A stretch of 64,000 nucleotides of DNA from an uncultured Gemmataceae bacterium (GTDB lineage: Bacteria; Planctomycetota; Planctomycetia; Gemmatales; Gemmataceae). The notes under the pieces are model-generated. The model did not search any database and was not told the DNA's origin. It saw only the letters and a list, made by a program, of their open reading frames with translations. A program made the position numbers and the translations under genes. Shown here piece after piece: positions 46,988 to 55,760 of the stretch (its first letter is position 1; each line of letters begins with the position of its first letter). The stretch lies in the NCBI GenBank assembly GCA_937923405.1, contig CALDUY010000002.1, forward strand, positions 434,001-498,000, read 5' to 3'.

Positions 46988-49102
46988 TCAGGGCGTCGTG
47001 GCCGAGATGGCAGTCGGCAACTCGCCGTAAAACTTCCAGTCCGACTTCCAGTCGCGCGTCAGTTTTTCTTCCGTGAGAATGGCACGGAGCAGCGCCACGG
47101 GAATGCGATTCTCGCGCAGAATGGCGTCGTGGAAGTCGCGAGCGCTCATCTTGCCGCTCTCGACCAGGTCTCGATACAGAGCGCGAAACTGCAACCCACC
47201 GAGCATGTACGCCGCTTGATATAGTGGGCCGTAGCCGCCTTGGAATGAACGTCGCACCTCGGCGGTGGCATTGTCGCGTTCGTGGCCGACACGCTGGACC
47301 AGTAGTTCGATGCACTCACTCGGCGTCAGCTTGCCCAAGTGAAAGCCCAGGGAGAACTGAATCCGGGCACAGCGATGCATTCGCCAGAACAAAAAGCCAA
47401 CTCGATCTTCGGGAGTTGTCGGAAAGCCGCGATCATAGAGAATGAATTCCCAATACAAAGCCCAACCTTCGGTCCAGAAAGGCGTCGAGAATCCACTCCG
47501 ATAGCCACGATGGCGAGCCGTCATGAAGCCCTGGAGATGATGTCCCGGAATTAGTTCATGATGCACAGTGGCTCGTGAAAAGTGGACATTATTTCCCCGT
47601 AAACTCTGTAATTTGGCCTCGTGTGACATAGTGTTTGTCGGAAAGGCCACCGAGATCACTTCGCCGCCCGTGAAGAACGGACTGACCAGTTGGCGTTGCG
47701 GCGACATCATCTCCATCCGCCAGGTCTCCGCCGCCAATGGTGGCACGGTGACGAGGTCGTGCTTGTTGAGATAGTGGATCGCCTCCCAAGCTAGATCGCG
47801 AATGACGATCGGCTGTTTGCCCGGCTCGACGTGCAGGGTCTTGACCTTTTCCAGAGCTTGCTTCCAGTCGTCGTAGCCCATGTCACGAGCGGCCTTAATC
47901 ATCTCCGCTTCGCACCAGGCAAACTCCCGTTCCGCCAGTGTCAATAACTGCTCCGGCGAGTAGGGAATCATCTCGGCGGCCAACTCCAGCTCTAACGCCG
48001 CCCGTCCGATCGGGCGTCCGCTGATGCCGCTGCTATCAGGGCGTGGCTTGCTACGCGGTTGCGCGGGAAGAGCCATCCGAGCCAGTTCTCGTTCGATCGC
48101 GTTTCGCAAAAGCAGATAGTCGATCTGGGCATCTCGACTGAGACGGTCGAAGTCGAGCTTACGCAACGCTAGCAACCAGCCTTCGTGAACTTTTTTGGCT
48201 CGTAAGAGTTGATCCGGATCGTGGCCTCTCGGAGGAGCGATGCCGGCTTGTGCTAAGCGTCCGCCCCGGCCACGGTCGGACTGATAGGCGCGAACCACCG
48301 CTTGCATCTCACTGACCGGAAGGGCCAGCAACTGTGCCAGATTGGGCACATCCGACGTGTCGGCCTCGACCGTTCGCGGTAGCCCTAACAGATCGTCGCG
48401 ATTTTCTCCTTCCCGAGTGATCTTTTCGCGTAGGAAGCTAACGTAGCTCTGTAAGGCCTCATCGGCTTGGCGATAGGGTTCGGCCAGCCACCAGGTAAAC
48501 AGTGGGTCGTAGCCGTTGTAGAAGTCGAACCAGTGTTTCAGATGACCGCGCAGCCGGGCCGTCACCTCGGCAGCTTGCTGCGCCTCCTTCCGGGTCGCTT
48601 GCTTTTCAACTTCATTTCCTAGTTGTGCAATCTGCTTTGTTGTCTTTGTGAGCCAGGTCGCGGCCTGGACCGGCTGAACTGGCTCCATGCGCCGCCGTGC
48701 TTCCTCCAGTCCGATGATGGTATCCGCGAAGGGAACCAGCGGCAAAGTTTCGACACGGCGACGCACCTGGGCCGACAGCTCGCGCTGCTCGGATTCGATG
48801 GTGGCGGCTAGATCGGCCAGCCCCTTTTGCACCTCGGGAGGGTACTTGCTAGTATCGAACTCTTGCAATGCTCGGCTCCAGCCCTCGTGAAAGCGGCGCA
48901 TCCGTTCGTGTCGGGTCGGCGAGTCGGTGATCGGATAGGTTCGATGCAAGCTGTCGCGGTCCGCTTCGTAGCGGCGAACAACGTGGGCTGCCGAACTGGG
49001 TTTGCGTTGCAGTAACGGGGCCAGGTTGGGAATCGGTGGAGGTGGCGGCGGAGCAGCCCCCAGCAGAACAACAAGGAGAGGAAGATAGAGTAAGCGTCTC
49101 AT
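46988..49102 (-). CDS. DUF885 family metallopeptidase-like protein
   Basis: A 704-residue exported protein. ATG 49102 follows GAGG and opens a signal peptide (RRLLYLPLLVVLLGAAPP), then a proline run. Most of the chain is helical. The zinc motif typical of DUF885 is TVHHELIPGHHLQGFMTARH near residue 525, followed by PFWTEGWALYWEFILYDRGF with the downstream Glu ligand. These proteins are gluzincin-like peptidases or carboxypeptidases acting outside the cytoplasm. The long N-terminal helical part (residues 30-330) appears to be duplicated (VRRYEADRDS and VRAYQSDRGR). Confidence 0.86.
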   Translation of the reverse strand: MRRLLYLPLLVVLLGAAPPPPPPIPNLAPLLQRKPSSAAHVVRRYEADRDSLHRTYPITDSPTRHERMRRFHEGWSRALQEFDTSKYPPEVQKGLADLAATIESEQRELSAQVRRRVETLPLVPFADTIIGLEEARRRMEPVQPVQAATWLTKTTKQIAQLGNEVEKQATRKEAQQAAEVTARLRGHLKHWFDFYNGYDPLFTWWLAEPYRQADEALQSYVSFLREKITREGENRDDLLGLPRTVEADTSDVPNLAQLLALPVSEMQAVVRAYQSDRGRGGRLAQAGIAPPRGHDPDQLLRAKKVHEGWLLALRKLDFDRLSRDAQIDYLLLRNAIERELARMALPAQPRSKPRPDSSGISGRPIGRAALELELAAEMIPYSPEQLLTLAEREFAWCEAEMIKAARDMGYDDWKQALEKVKTLHVEPGKQPIVIRDLAWEAIHYLNKHDLVTVPPLAAETWRMEMMSPQRQLVSPFFTGGEVISVAFPTNTMSHEAKLQSLRGNNVHFSRATVHHELIPGHHLQGFMTARHRGYRSGFSTPFWTEGWALYWEFILYDRGFPTTPEDRVGFLFWRMHRCARIQFSLGFHLGKLTPSECIELLVQRVGHERDNATAEVRRSFQGGYGPLYQAAYMLGGLQFRALYRDLVESGKMSARDFHDAILRENRIPVALLRAILTEEKLTRDWKSDWKFYGELPTAISATTP

Positions 49103-49172
49103 GTCGGTGCCTCGCGAGAAAGGAGGAAACACCGGCATTTTACTAGGGCGACTAGTGGAAACGAAAACCGAT

Positions 49173-49886
49173 TCAATCCAAAATATCTGGTTCCGACACG
49201 GCGCGGACGTAGCGAGCCAGAAGCATCTGCATCTTCAGGATTCGTTGCCAATCGGTGTAGTTCAGGGTCACTTGGGAGGCGTCTTCGTTGGCACGAACAT
49301 TCTCGGTGGCACTGGTCAGATGCTTGTGTAAGAAGTCAAGAAGTTCTGCTAGTCGTGCCGCTTGTGAAGGAGACATCTTTTCTGGCAACGGAGGCAGTGG
49401 TTTGTTGCCTTGATAAAAGTTTGCTCCAGAGACAGTGATCTGTTCGGGGAGGCTCAGATCGATGTCGAATTCATTCTCCATCGCCGCGGCTAGGGTCTGT
49501 TGAGGGACCGTGGCTCGATGCACCAGAGTGGCTCCACCTGGACTGGCCGCGCTGGCTCCTCCAGTCAGCGACAAACTCCGTGCTTGGATCTCTTGCTCGG
49601 TACCAAACAGTAAGACGGATCGGCCAATCTGCACGCGATCACCTGGGCGAAGACGGCGAATCTGAATGACGTTGCCATTCACCTTTGTTCCGTTGGTACT
49701 GTCCAGATCAGTGATGATGACCTCGCCGTTGTCGAATTGGACCTTGGCATGAAACCGGCTAATGCGCTCGTCATTGAGGCGCAGCACATTGCCTTCCTCA
49801 CGGCCAATTGTCACCGGAGTGCTGAGCTCGCGAAAAACTCGGCCTTTATCGATTCCTTCAAGAACCTGAAATGTGACCGCAGGCAT
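49173..49886 (-). CDS. FHA domain protein
   Basis: A 237-residue protein with an N-terminal forkhead-associated domain (about residues 1-95) that binds phosphothreonine peptides. Key residues: VTIGREEGNVLRL (Gly-Arg), RISRFHAKV (Ser-x-x-His) and LDSTNGTKVNG. The C-terminal half is a low-complexity linker and a helical tail (SPSQAARLAELLDFLHKHL). AGAGAGG sits 7 bases before the ATG. FHA proteins are usual read-outs of serine/threonine kinases, two of which lie in this window (51865 and 60776), but neither is adjacent, so pairing is unproved. Confidence 0.9.
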   Translation of the reverse strand: MPAVTFQVLEGIDKGRVFRELSTPVTIGREEGNVLRLNDERISRFHAKVQFDNGEVIITDLDSTNGTKVNGNVIQIRRLRPGDRVQIGRSVLLFGTEQEIQARSLSLTGGASAASPGGATLVHRATVPQQTLAAAMENEFDIDLSLPEQITVSGANFYQGNKPLPPLPEKMSPSQAARLAELLDFLHKHLTSATENVRANEDASQVTLNYTDWQRILKMQMLLARYVRAVSEPDILD

Positions 49887-50016
49887 CGCGTAACCTCTCT
49901 GCGTTTCTCTCCGCCTAAGCAAGATCCCCTTGGCTTGAGACGGTCGGAAACGGTATTGCTCCCTATCTTCGACTAGCATAGCCGAATTTCTGGGAGAAGC
50001 TATCTGCTCTCCAAAA

Positions 50017-50931
50017 TTATCTCATTCTCGACCGCCAGTGGTCGAAAGTCAATTCTGGACGAATCAAGAGACATCCGGGAAGATGGCGAAACCAAGTCAA
50101 TTGCCGTTTGGCAAAGTTCCTCGTTCGCGTTTTCACCCGTTGAACCACTTCATCTAATGTCCCTCCGTGACCGTCCAAAAAATCGAGCAACTCCTTGTAG
50201 CCAAGCGCTTGCCGAGCTTCGCGACCAAGAGCAGGCGTCAGGCGACGCAACCGCTCCACCTCGTCGAGCAGCCCTTGCTGGAGCATTTGATCCACGCGGT
50301 TGTCGATCCGCTGATAAAGTAGCTCACGCGGCAGGTCCAGGCAAAGCGCTTCCAGGGGGAGTTGTTGGCGCTGCCACTGAGTTTGCCAGGCGCTAATTGG
50401 TTGGCCGGTCAGCTCATACACTTCCAGGGCACGCACTACACGCCGTAGGTCGTTGGGATGCACTCGTGCAGCGCTGGCGGGATCTACTCGACGCAATCGC
50501 TCATGCAGAACTGTGGTCCCCTGTTGCTGGGCCTGGAATTCCAGAGCGGCCCGTAGAGCCTCATCTCGGGGCGGACCGTCGAATAGTCCGAACAGCAGCG
50601 CCTTAAGGTACAACGCCGTGCCTCCGACGAAAAGCACTTGTTTGCCGCGACCTTCGATCTGCCGCACGGCCTCTGCCGCCAGTCGTAGCCAAGTCGCCAC
50701 GTTGGCCGACTCCCAGGGATCTAGCACATCCAACAGATGATGACGTACTCGAGCGCGGGCCTCGCTAGTCGGCTTGGCCGTACCGATATCCATGCCGCGG
50801 TACAGCGTCATCGAGTCCATCGCCACGATCTCGGCATCTAATCGCTCTGCCAGTTCCAGCGCGAGTTGACTTTTGCCCGATCCAGTGGGGCCTGTCAGAA
50901 TCAAGACACGGCGAAAGAGGTCGTCATTCAT
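50017..50931 (-). CDS. miaA: tRNA dimethylallyltransferase
   Basis: A 304-residue MiaA that adds an isopentenyl group to A37 of tRNAs reading UNN codons. The P-loop GPTGSGKSQLALELAERLD is followed by VAMDSMTLYRGMDIGTAKP, which is diagnostic. Later LDVLDPWESANVATW and FVGGTALYLKALLFG bind the substrates; the C-terminal NFAKRQLTWFRHLPG contacts tRNA. Start at 50931 is chosen from family length; an AGGACAGGA lies immediately before it. It starts 41 bases after the SirB1-like gene on the same strand. Confidence 0.94.
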   Translation of the reverse strand: MNDDLFRRVLILTGPTGSGKSQLALELAERLDAEIVAMDSMTLYRGMDIGTAKPTSEARARVRHHLLDVLDPWESANVATWLRLAAEAVRQIEGRGKQVLFVGGTALYLKALLFGLFDGPPRDEALRAALEFQAQQQGTTVLHERLRRVDPASAARVHPNDLRRVVRALEVYELTGQPISAWQTQWQRQQLPLEALCLDLPRELLYQRIDNRVDQMLQQGLLDEVERLRRLTPALGREARQALGYKELLDFLDGHGGTLDEVVQRVKTRTRNFAKRQLTWFRHLPGCLLIRPELTFDHWRSRMR

Positions 50932-50972
50932 TCCTGTCCTGTACATATGCAGACCGATCACGCGGACTCGAC

Positions 50973-51794
50973 TCAATTCCAGCGAGCCACTTCCGATTTG
51001 GCCTGATCAAGCAGTTCCTGGATCACCAGAGCATCTTGCGGAGGCGGTTGGGACTCCAAATACATACGCAGCGGATCGATGGCCTGACCCGGTCGACCGG
51101 CTTGTAGCAAAGCCGCTCCCTGATCGCGCCGTTGGCTCCGATCGTGCGGGCATAATTGGATGAGGCGGCTGATGGTACGAGCAGCTCGGGGAAAGTCGCG
51201 TTGACGTAGGTACACCACTTTGAGGTTGTTCAGCATGCGTTGAATCATCAGTCCTACTTGGACTTCGGCCAAGGCCTCGACCGTGGGAATAAATGCTACG
51301 CCGGCGATGCGCTCGACCAACGCGACGCAATCCTCGACCGATAACCGCCTTCCCCCGTGGAACGGATCGAAAAGGATTTCTTCGTCGTTCTCGATGGCTT
51401 TGGCGACGAAATGGCCAGGCAAACCGACGCCGACCACATTCAAGCCGGCTCGGCTTCCGACCGCTATTGCCACGATCGACAGGGAAATCGGTAGACCGGT
51501 TCGACGAGCCAGCACCTCGTTAAAAAAACTATTTCGCGGATCGTAATAGTCTTTTTGATTGCCATGAAAGCCCAAATCGTGGAACAAGAAACGACAAAGC
51601 GTCTCGACACGAGAGGCCAATCTGCCGCGAAGTCGAGGGCGAAGTTCAAACGCCCAATCCGAAAGTTCCGCCAGTTCGTCGTCGAGATCGAGATAAGGGT
51701 ACTCATCGCGGGCGACGGCCAGGGCCAACTCGGCGAGATCGAGCGGAGCAGCGGGGTTCTGAGCCAACAGAGGCAAGGCGGTATCGAGATTCAT
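50973..51794 (-). CDS. SirB1-family transglutaminase-like/TPR protein
   Basis: A 273-residue protein. The central SirB1/transglutaminase-like domain is clear: FNEVLARRTGLPISLSIVAI, RAGLNVVGVGLPGHFVAKA and EILFDPFHGGRRLS. The C-terminal 80 residues look like TPR-type helices (MLNNLKVVYLRQRDFPRAAR, GRPGQAIDPLRMYLE). In many bacteria this family sits near release factor or methyltransferase genes; here it is followed by miaA 41 bases later. The exact function is unknown. It shares a divergent, AT-rich promoter region with the kinase gene at 51865. Confidence 0.86.
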   Translation of the reverse strand: MNLDTALPLLAQNPAAPLDLAELALAVARDEYPYLDLDDELAELSDWAFELRPRLRGRLASRVETLCRFLFHDLGFHGNQKDYYDPRNSFFNEVLARRTGLPISLSIVAIAVGSRAGLNVVGVGLPGHFVAKAIENDEEILFDPFHGGRRLSVEDCVALVERIAGVAFIPTVEALAEVQVGLMIQRMLNNLKVVYLRQRDFPRAARTISRLIQLCPHDRSQRRDQGAALLQAGRPGQAIDPLRMYLESQPPPQDALVIQELLDQAKSEVARWN

Positions 51795-51864
51795 TATGAT
51801 GATTATTATAATAAACCAAATAGACAGTTACACGCACGTCGCTTCACATCAGCTCGGGGGCAGG

Positions 51865-53331
51865 ATGGATCTGACGGTACAGAAGCTCTATGATCTGTTG
51901 CTGCGTAGCAAGCTACTCGATGCTGAGGAAGCCCAGAAACTCTTCGTTCGCTGGAATCAGGAAACACGCGATAAAGCCAAAGATCCTGTCCGATTTGCCG
52001 CTTGGCTGGTTGCCAACAAGTACGTCACGGAGTATCAGGCCACGCTGCTGACCCGCGGCTTTTCCGACGGTTTTTTCCTCGATGACTACCGGATTCTCGA
52101 TCGTCTGGGCAAGGGGCGGATGGCCGGCGTCTATCGCGCCGAGCACAAGCTAGGGCAAGTCGTGGCCATCAAGGTATTGCCTCCTTCCAAAGCACGCGAA
52201 CCAACGCTTCTGGCTCGCTTTCAGCGTGAAGCCCGTCTGGCAATCAAACTGCGTCATCCGAATGTGGTGCGCGGCTTCCATATGGGAGTTTCTGGAGATC
52301 TGCATTATCTGATAATGGAGTTTCTCGAAGGCATCACGCTGGAAGAACTCTTGCATCGTCGAGGGAAATTGCCGGTTCGCGAAGCAGTTCGCTTGATCTA
52401 CCAGGCCTTGAAGGGCTTGGCATATCTGCATGAATTGGGCGTAGTCCATCGCGACCTCAAGCCGGCCAATCTGATGCTCGTGCCGACTCCGACGGACTCT
52501 ACGCTTTCTTGTATATTGAAGATCCTGGATGTGGGGCTAGGGCGGGTCTTTTTCGAGGAGACCGACGACGAGAAGACGGGATTGACTCGTGAGGGCATGT
52601 TGCTGGGTACGCCCGACTACATGGCTCCAGAGCAGGCGAGGGATCCACGTTCGACCGACATTCGCGCGGACATCTATAGTCTGGGATGTGTGCTATATCA
52701 TCTAATAACCGGTCAACCACCCTTTCCCGACACGAACCTGATTAATCAGATGATCCGTCATGCCACGGAGCCGCCCAAACCGTTGTCCGAATTTGATCCG
52801 GAGATCCCTGACGGCCTGGAGCAGATTCTTGGTTGGATGATGGCGAAGGAACCGACCGACCGTTACCCCACTCCGCAACGAGCAGCTAAGGCTTTAGAAG
52901 TTTTCCTCGCCGCCGGTGCTGAACCGACTGTCGCTGTAGAAATCGATCCCCAGATGCAAAAGTACCTGAACTGGTTGGAAGTCGAAGCCACCCCTAGGTC
53001 AACTTCACCTAGTGGTTCCTACTCGCCAGATGGGGAACGGATCGCTGCTCCGCGGGTTGAGAGGAAATCTCGCAACAAGGCGAAAGACTCTGCTCAACCT
53101 GCCAAGCCCACTGCTCAAGCCTCCCCCTTGTCTTTGCCGACTGCGAGGGGCGAACCGATGCAAGTGGAACTGATCGCCGTCCCCTCCTTAGCTTCCTCGG
53201 CGGAGTCAGGAGTAACGCGACGAGAGCTATTTATGTTCATCCTCGGGGTCGGCAGCGGACTCGTTGCTTATGCCTTGGGGAACCTCTTGGCTGGCTGGCA
53301 AAGTCGATCTCAACCCCCTGAGCCAAAATGA
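51865..53331 (+). CDS. Serine/threonine protein kinase with C-terminal membrane anchor
   Basis: A 488-residue Hanks-type kinase. Residues 1-70 form a planctomycete N-terminal helical region (LYDLLLRSKLLDAEEAQKLF). The kinase domain runs from about 75: RLGKGRMAGVYRAEHK, catalytic Lys in VVAIKVLPP, HRDLKPANLM, then ILDVGLGR, where the usual DFG is DVG, and GTPDYMAPEQA. A Pro/Ser-rich linker and a membrane helix (FILGVGSGLVAYALGNLLAGW) near the end place the kinase in the cytoplasm. The Asp of the metal site is kept, so activity is likely. The stop overlaps the nagA start by 4 bases. Confidence 0.9.
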   Translation: MDLTVQKLYDLLLRSKLLDAEEAQKLFVRWNQETRDKAKDPVRFAAWLVANKYVTEYQATLLTRGFSDGFFLDDYRILDRLGKGRMAGVYRAEHKLGQVVAIKVLPPSKAREPTLLARFQREARLAIKLRHPNVVRGFHMGVSGDLHYLIMEFLEGITLEELLHRRGKLPVREAVRLIYQALKGLAYLHELGVVHRDLKPANLMLVPTPTDSTLSCILKILDVGLGRVFFEETDDEKTGLTREGMLLGTPDYMAPEQARDPRSTDIRADIYSLGCVLYHLITGQPPFPDTNLINQMIRHATEPPKPLSEFDPEIPDGLEQILGWMMAKEPTDRYPTPQRAAKALEVFLAAGAEPTVAVEIDPQMQKYLNWLEVEATPRSTSPSGSYSPDGERIAAPRVERKSRNKAKDSAQPAKPTAQASPLSLPTARGEPMQVELIAVPSLASSAESGVTRRELFMFILGVGSGLVAYALGNLLAGWQSRSQPPEPK

Positions 53332-54512
53332 CCTCCCCTACTCGCCTTCGTGCCTGTCACTACCGCACGGCGGAACCGCTGGAACTGATCCTGGAATCAG
53401 GTCGAATTGCGGCGATTCGCTCCACAACGGAGCCAGTCGCCGGTTGGATTGCTCCCGCCTTTTTCGACGTGCAGATCAACGGCTGTCTGGGCCGATCATT
53501 TGCTTTGTCTACTTTGACGATCGAAGATATCCGAGTAATTGTGGCTCGCTGTCGCGGTCACGGGATCGCTGGGTTCTGCCCGACCTTGATTACCGAATCG
53601 TTCGAGGCACTGGCTCATGGCTTTCGCACCTTACGACAGGCCTGCGAGACTGAGCCAGAACTCGAGCGTGCCATGCCCTGTTTTCATCTCGAAGGACCGT
53701 ACATTAGCCCCGAAGACGGGCCTCGCGGCGCACATCCCCGCTTGCAGGTTCGTCCCCCGAACCTGAGCGAATTTCTTCGTTGGCAGGAGGAGGCTGGCGG
53801 GCGCATTCGTCTGGTGACGCTGTCGCCAGAGCATGACGGTGCGCTGACGTTCATTGAGGAGCTGGTCAAGCGAAACGTCGTGGTCGCGATCGGACACACC
53901 GCGGCGACTCCCACTCGGATTCGCGAAGCCATCGCTGCTGGAGCACGGCTATCCACGCACTTGGGCAACGGTTCGCATGCCCAACTTCCGCGTCATGATA
54001 ACTACTTGTGGGAGCAGCTAGCCGCAGATGAACTGTGGGCCAGTTTCATTCCAGATGGGCACCATCTGCCACCGGCGTTGTTGCGTTGTTTGATTCGCGT
54101 GAAGACCCCATCTCGCTTGCTTCTTACCTGCGATGCCAGTGGGCTGGCGGGGCTGCCGCCTGGACGTTATTCGATGTGGGGAACCGAACTGGAGGTGCTG
54201 GCCGGCGGTAAAGTGGTGGTACCCGGCACGACATTTTTGGCCGGCTCCGGCGTGTTTACCGATACTTGTGTGCGCACGCTGGCCGAATTGGGGGACGTCT
54301 CGCTGGCCGACGCTCTGGAGCTAGCCAGTGTGCAGCCGCGCACCCTCCTGGGATTACCTCAAGTGGAATTGCAAGTCGGCTCGGCGGCGGATCTGATTCT
54401 GTTTCATGCTCATCCGTTTCGCCTGGAAAAAATCTACGTCGCCGGACGAGCCTACAAACCTGGTTCGGCACATGGTAGTCAGCAAGGCGTTCGGAAGGTT
54501 TCTCCTTCGTGA
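53328..54512 (+). CDS. nagA: N-acetylglucosamine-6-phosphate deacetylase
   Basis: A 394-residue amidohydrolase removing acetate from GlcNAc-6-phosphate in amino-sugar recycling. Metal and catalytic sites: FHLEGPYISPEDGPRGAHP (Glu), VVAIGHTAATPTRI (His), ARLSTHLGNGSHAQLPRHD (His), FIPDGHHLPPALL, and TCDASGLAGLPPG with the catalytic Asp. The THLGNG segment replaces the common THLFNAM, so the substrate pocket may differ. It overlaps the kinase gene by 4 bases (ATGA) and is co-translated with it, an unusual partnership. No nagB or nagE is adjacent. Confidence 0.87.
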   Translation: MTSPTRLRACHYRTAEPLELILESGRIAAIRSTTEPVAGWIAPAFFDVQINGCLGRSFALSTLTIEDIRVIVARCRGHGIAGFCPTLITESFEALAHGFRTLRQACETEPELERAMPCFHLEGPYISPEDGPRGAHPRLQVRPPNLSEFLRWQEEAGGRIRLVTLSPEHDGALTFIEELVKRNVVVAIGHTAATPTRIREAIAAGARLSTHLGNGSHAQLPRHDNYLWEQLAADELWASFIPDGHHLPPALLRCLIRVKTPSRLLLTCDASGLAGLPPGRYSMWGTELEVLAGGKVVVPGTTFLAGSGVFTDTCVRTLAELGDVSLADALELASVQPRTLLGLPQVELQVGSAADLILFHAHPFRLEKIYVAGRAYKPGSAHGSQQGVRKVSPS

Positions 54513-54722
54513 GCATCTCCGGAAGGAACCGATCAGCGGGGCGGATGCTTGACGCTGAATGTATGGTCCCGTAGCCTTTGCCTGCAACCCAGGTGCAAGA
54601 TCTTGACGTCCACGGCGAATCAATCGTTAACGGCGCTCATCCTCGCGCACCTGGTGTCCCAGTTCGACGCGCGAGTCTGGGGCGGATCTTAACGAACTCC
54701 AACCTGGCGAGAGAACTTTTCT

Positions 54723-55616
54723 ATGTCAGCAGGCAACCCCACCGGATCACCACTTCCGGAAAGTGTGGCGGCGAAAGCCAACTCTGGAGAAGATCGACGC
54801 GAAATTGTCGTCATCAGCCATTCGAATCTGTTCTATTGGTGGCCAGTCTGGGCCGTCTGTTTTCTGATGGGCATTCTCACTTATCTTGATGGCACCCTCA
54901 TGGTCACGGTGCCTCCTGGAACGAAGCCAGTGGTCGAGGTAAAGGTTCCCTCACCAGGCGATCCCAGCAAAATGGTAACTCGTGAAGCCTGGGTACTGCC
55001 AGAAGGCAAAAAGTTGCCACGCGAGAACAAAGAGGATGAGGATTCTCAGCCTAAGGAAGCCAAACTGCATATGTCGCAGAGCAAGAATTACGGCGTGATC
55101 TTTGTCTTCACCCTGCTGCTGGTCATCGTGATTACCAACGTTCCGCTACGCGGGATGTGGTCGGTGATCGTGATCATTACACTAATCCTGCTAACAGTCA
55201 TTTTCGCCTTGGCTGGATGGTGGGAGTATATTTTCGAGCAACTGGGACGACTGGACATCCGCATTAACGCCGGCGGATACTTCGTCTTGGGTGGCGTGTT
55301 GTTCATAATCTGGCTGATTACCTTCGCCTTCTTTGATCGACAGATTTACATGGTCTTCTCGCAGGCGCAATTCAAAGTCCGAACTGAAATCGGCGGGGGC
55401 GAACGGGTTTACAGCACGGTCGGGCTACAGCTCGAGCGGCAGCGGAACGATCTTTTCCGCCATTGGATTCTCGGGTTCGGCTCCGGGGATCTGATCGTCC
55501 GCACCACCGGGGCCCAGGCCCATCATTTTGACTTCCCTAATGTGTTGTCGATCAGCCGAAAGATGCGCGAGATTGAGTCGATTTTGGTCACACAAAAAGT
55601 CGACGTCGTGGCGTAG
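54723..55616 (+). CDS. Conserved membrane protein, unknown function
   Basis: A 297-residue protein with four membrane helices: near residue 40 (WWPVWAVCFLMGILTYL), then a charged insert (PEGKKLPRENKEDEDSQ), a pair around 125-165 (GVIFVFTLLLVIVITNV; SVIVIITLILLTVIFAL) and one near 190 (VLGGVLFIIWLITFAFF). The C-terminal soluble part (from about 205) has alternating strands ending in a helix, which could be a PH-like domain. ATG 54723 has GAGAG upstream. It precedes another unknown membrane protein on the same strand; no function can be given. Confidence 0.75.
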   Translation: MSAGNPTGSPLPESVAAKANSGEDRREIVVISHSNLFYWWPVWAVCFLMGILTYLDGTLMVTVPPGTKPVVEVKVPSPGDPSKMVTREAWVLPEGKKLPRENKEDEDSQPKEAKLHMSQSKNYGVIFVFTLLLVIVITNVPLRGMWSVIVIITLILLTVIFALAGWWEYIFEQLGRLDIRINAGGYFVLGGVLFIIWLITFAFFDRQIYMVFSQAQFKVRTEIGGGERVYSTVGLQLERQRNDLFRHWILGFGSGDLIVRTTGAQAHHFDFPNVLSISRKMREIESILVTQKVDVVA

Positions 55617-55760
55617 CCATTCTTCGCAACCATTCCTCTCTTCAACCAGAAGAGAGGAATGGAATTCACTTTTCTCACTCACGTCGTCCTCACTTTGATC
55701 CTTGGAACAGGTGGTGATTGTAAAGCCTCTCAACAGAGAGCCGCTACGCGAGAGCGACCG

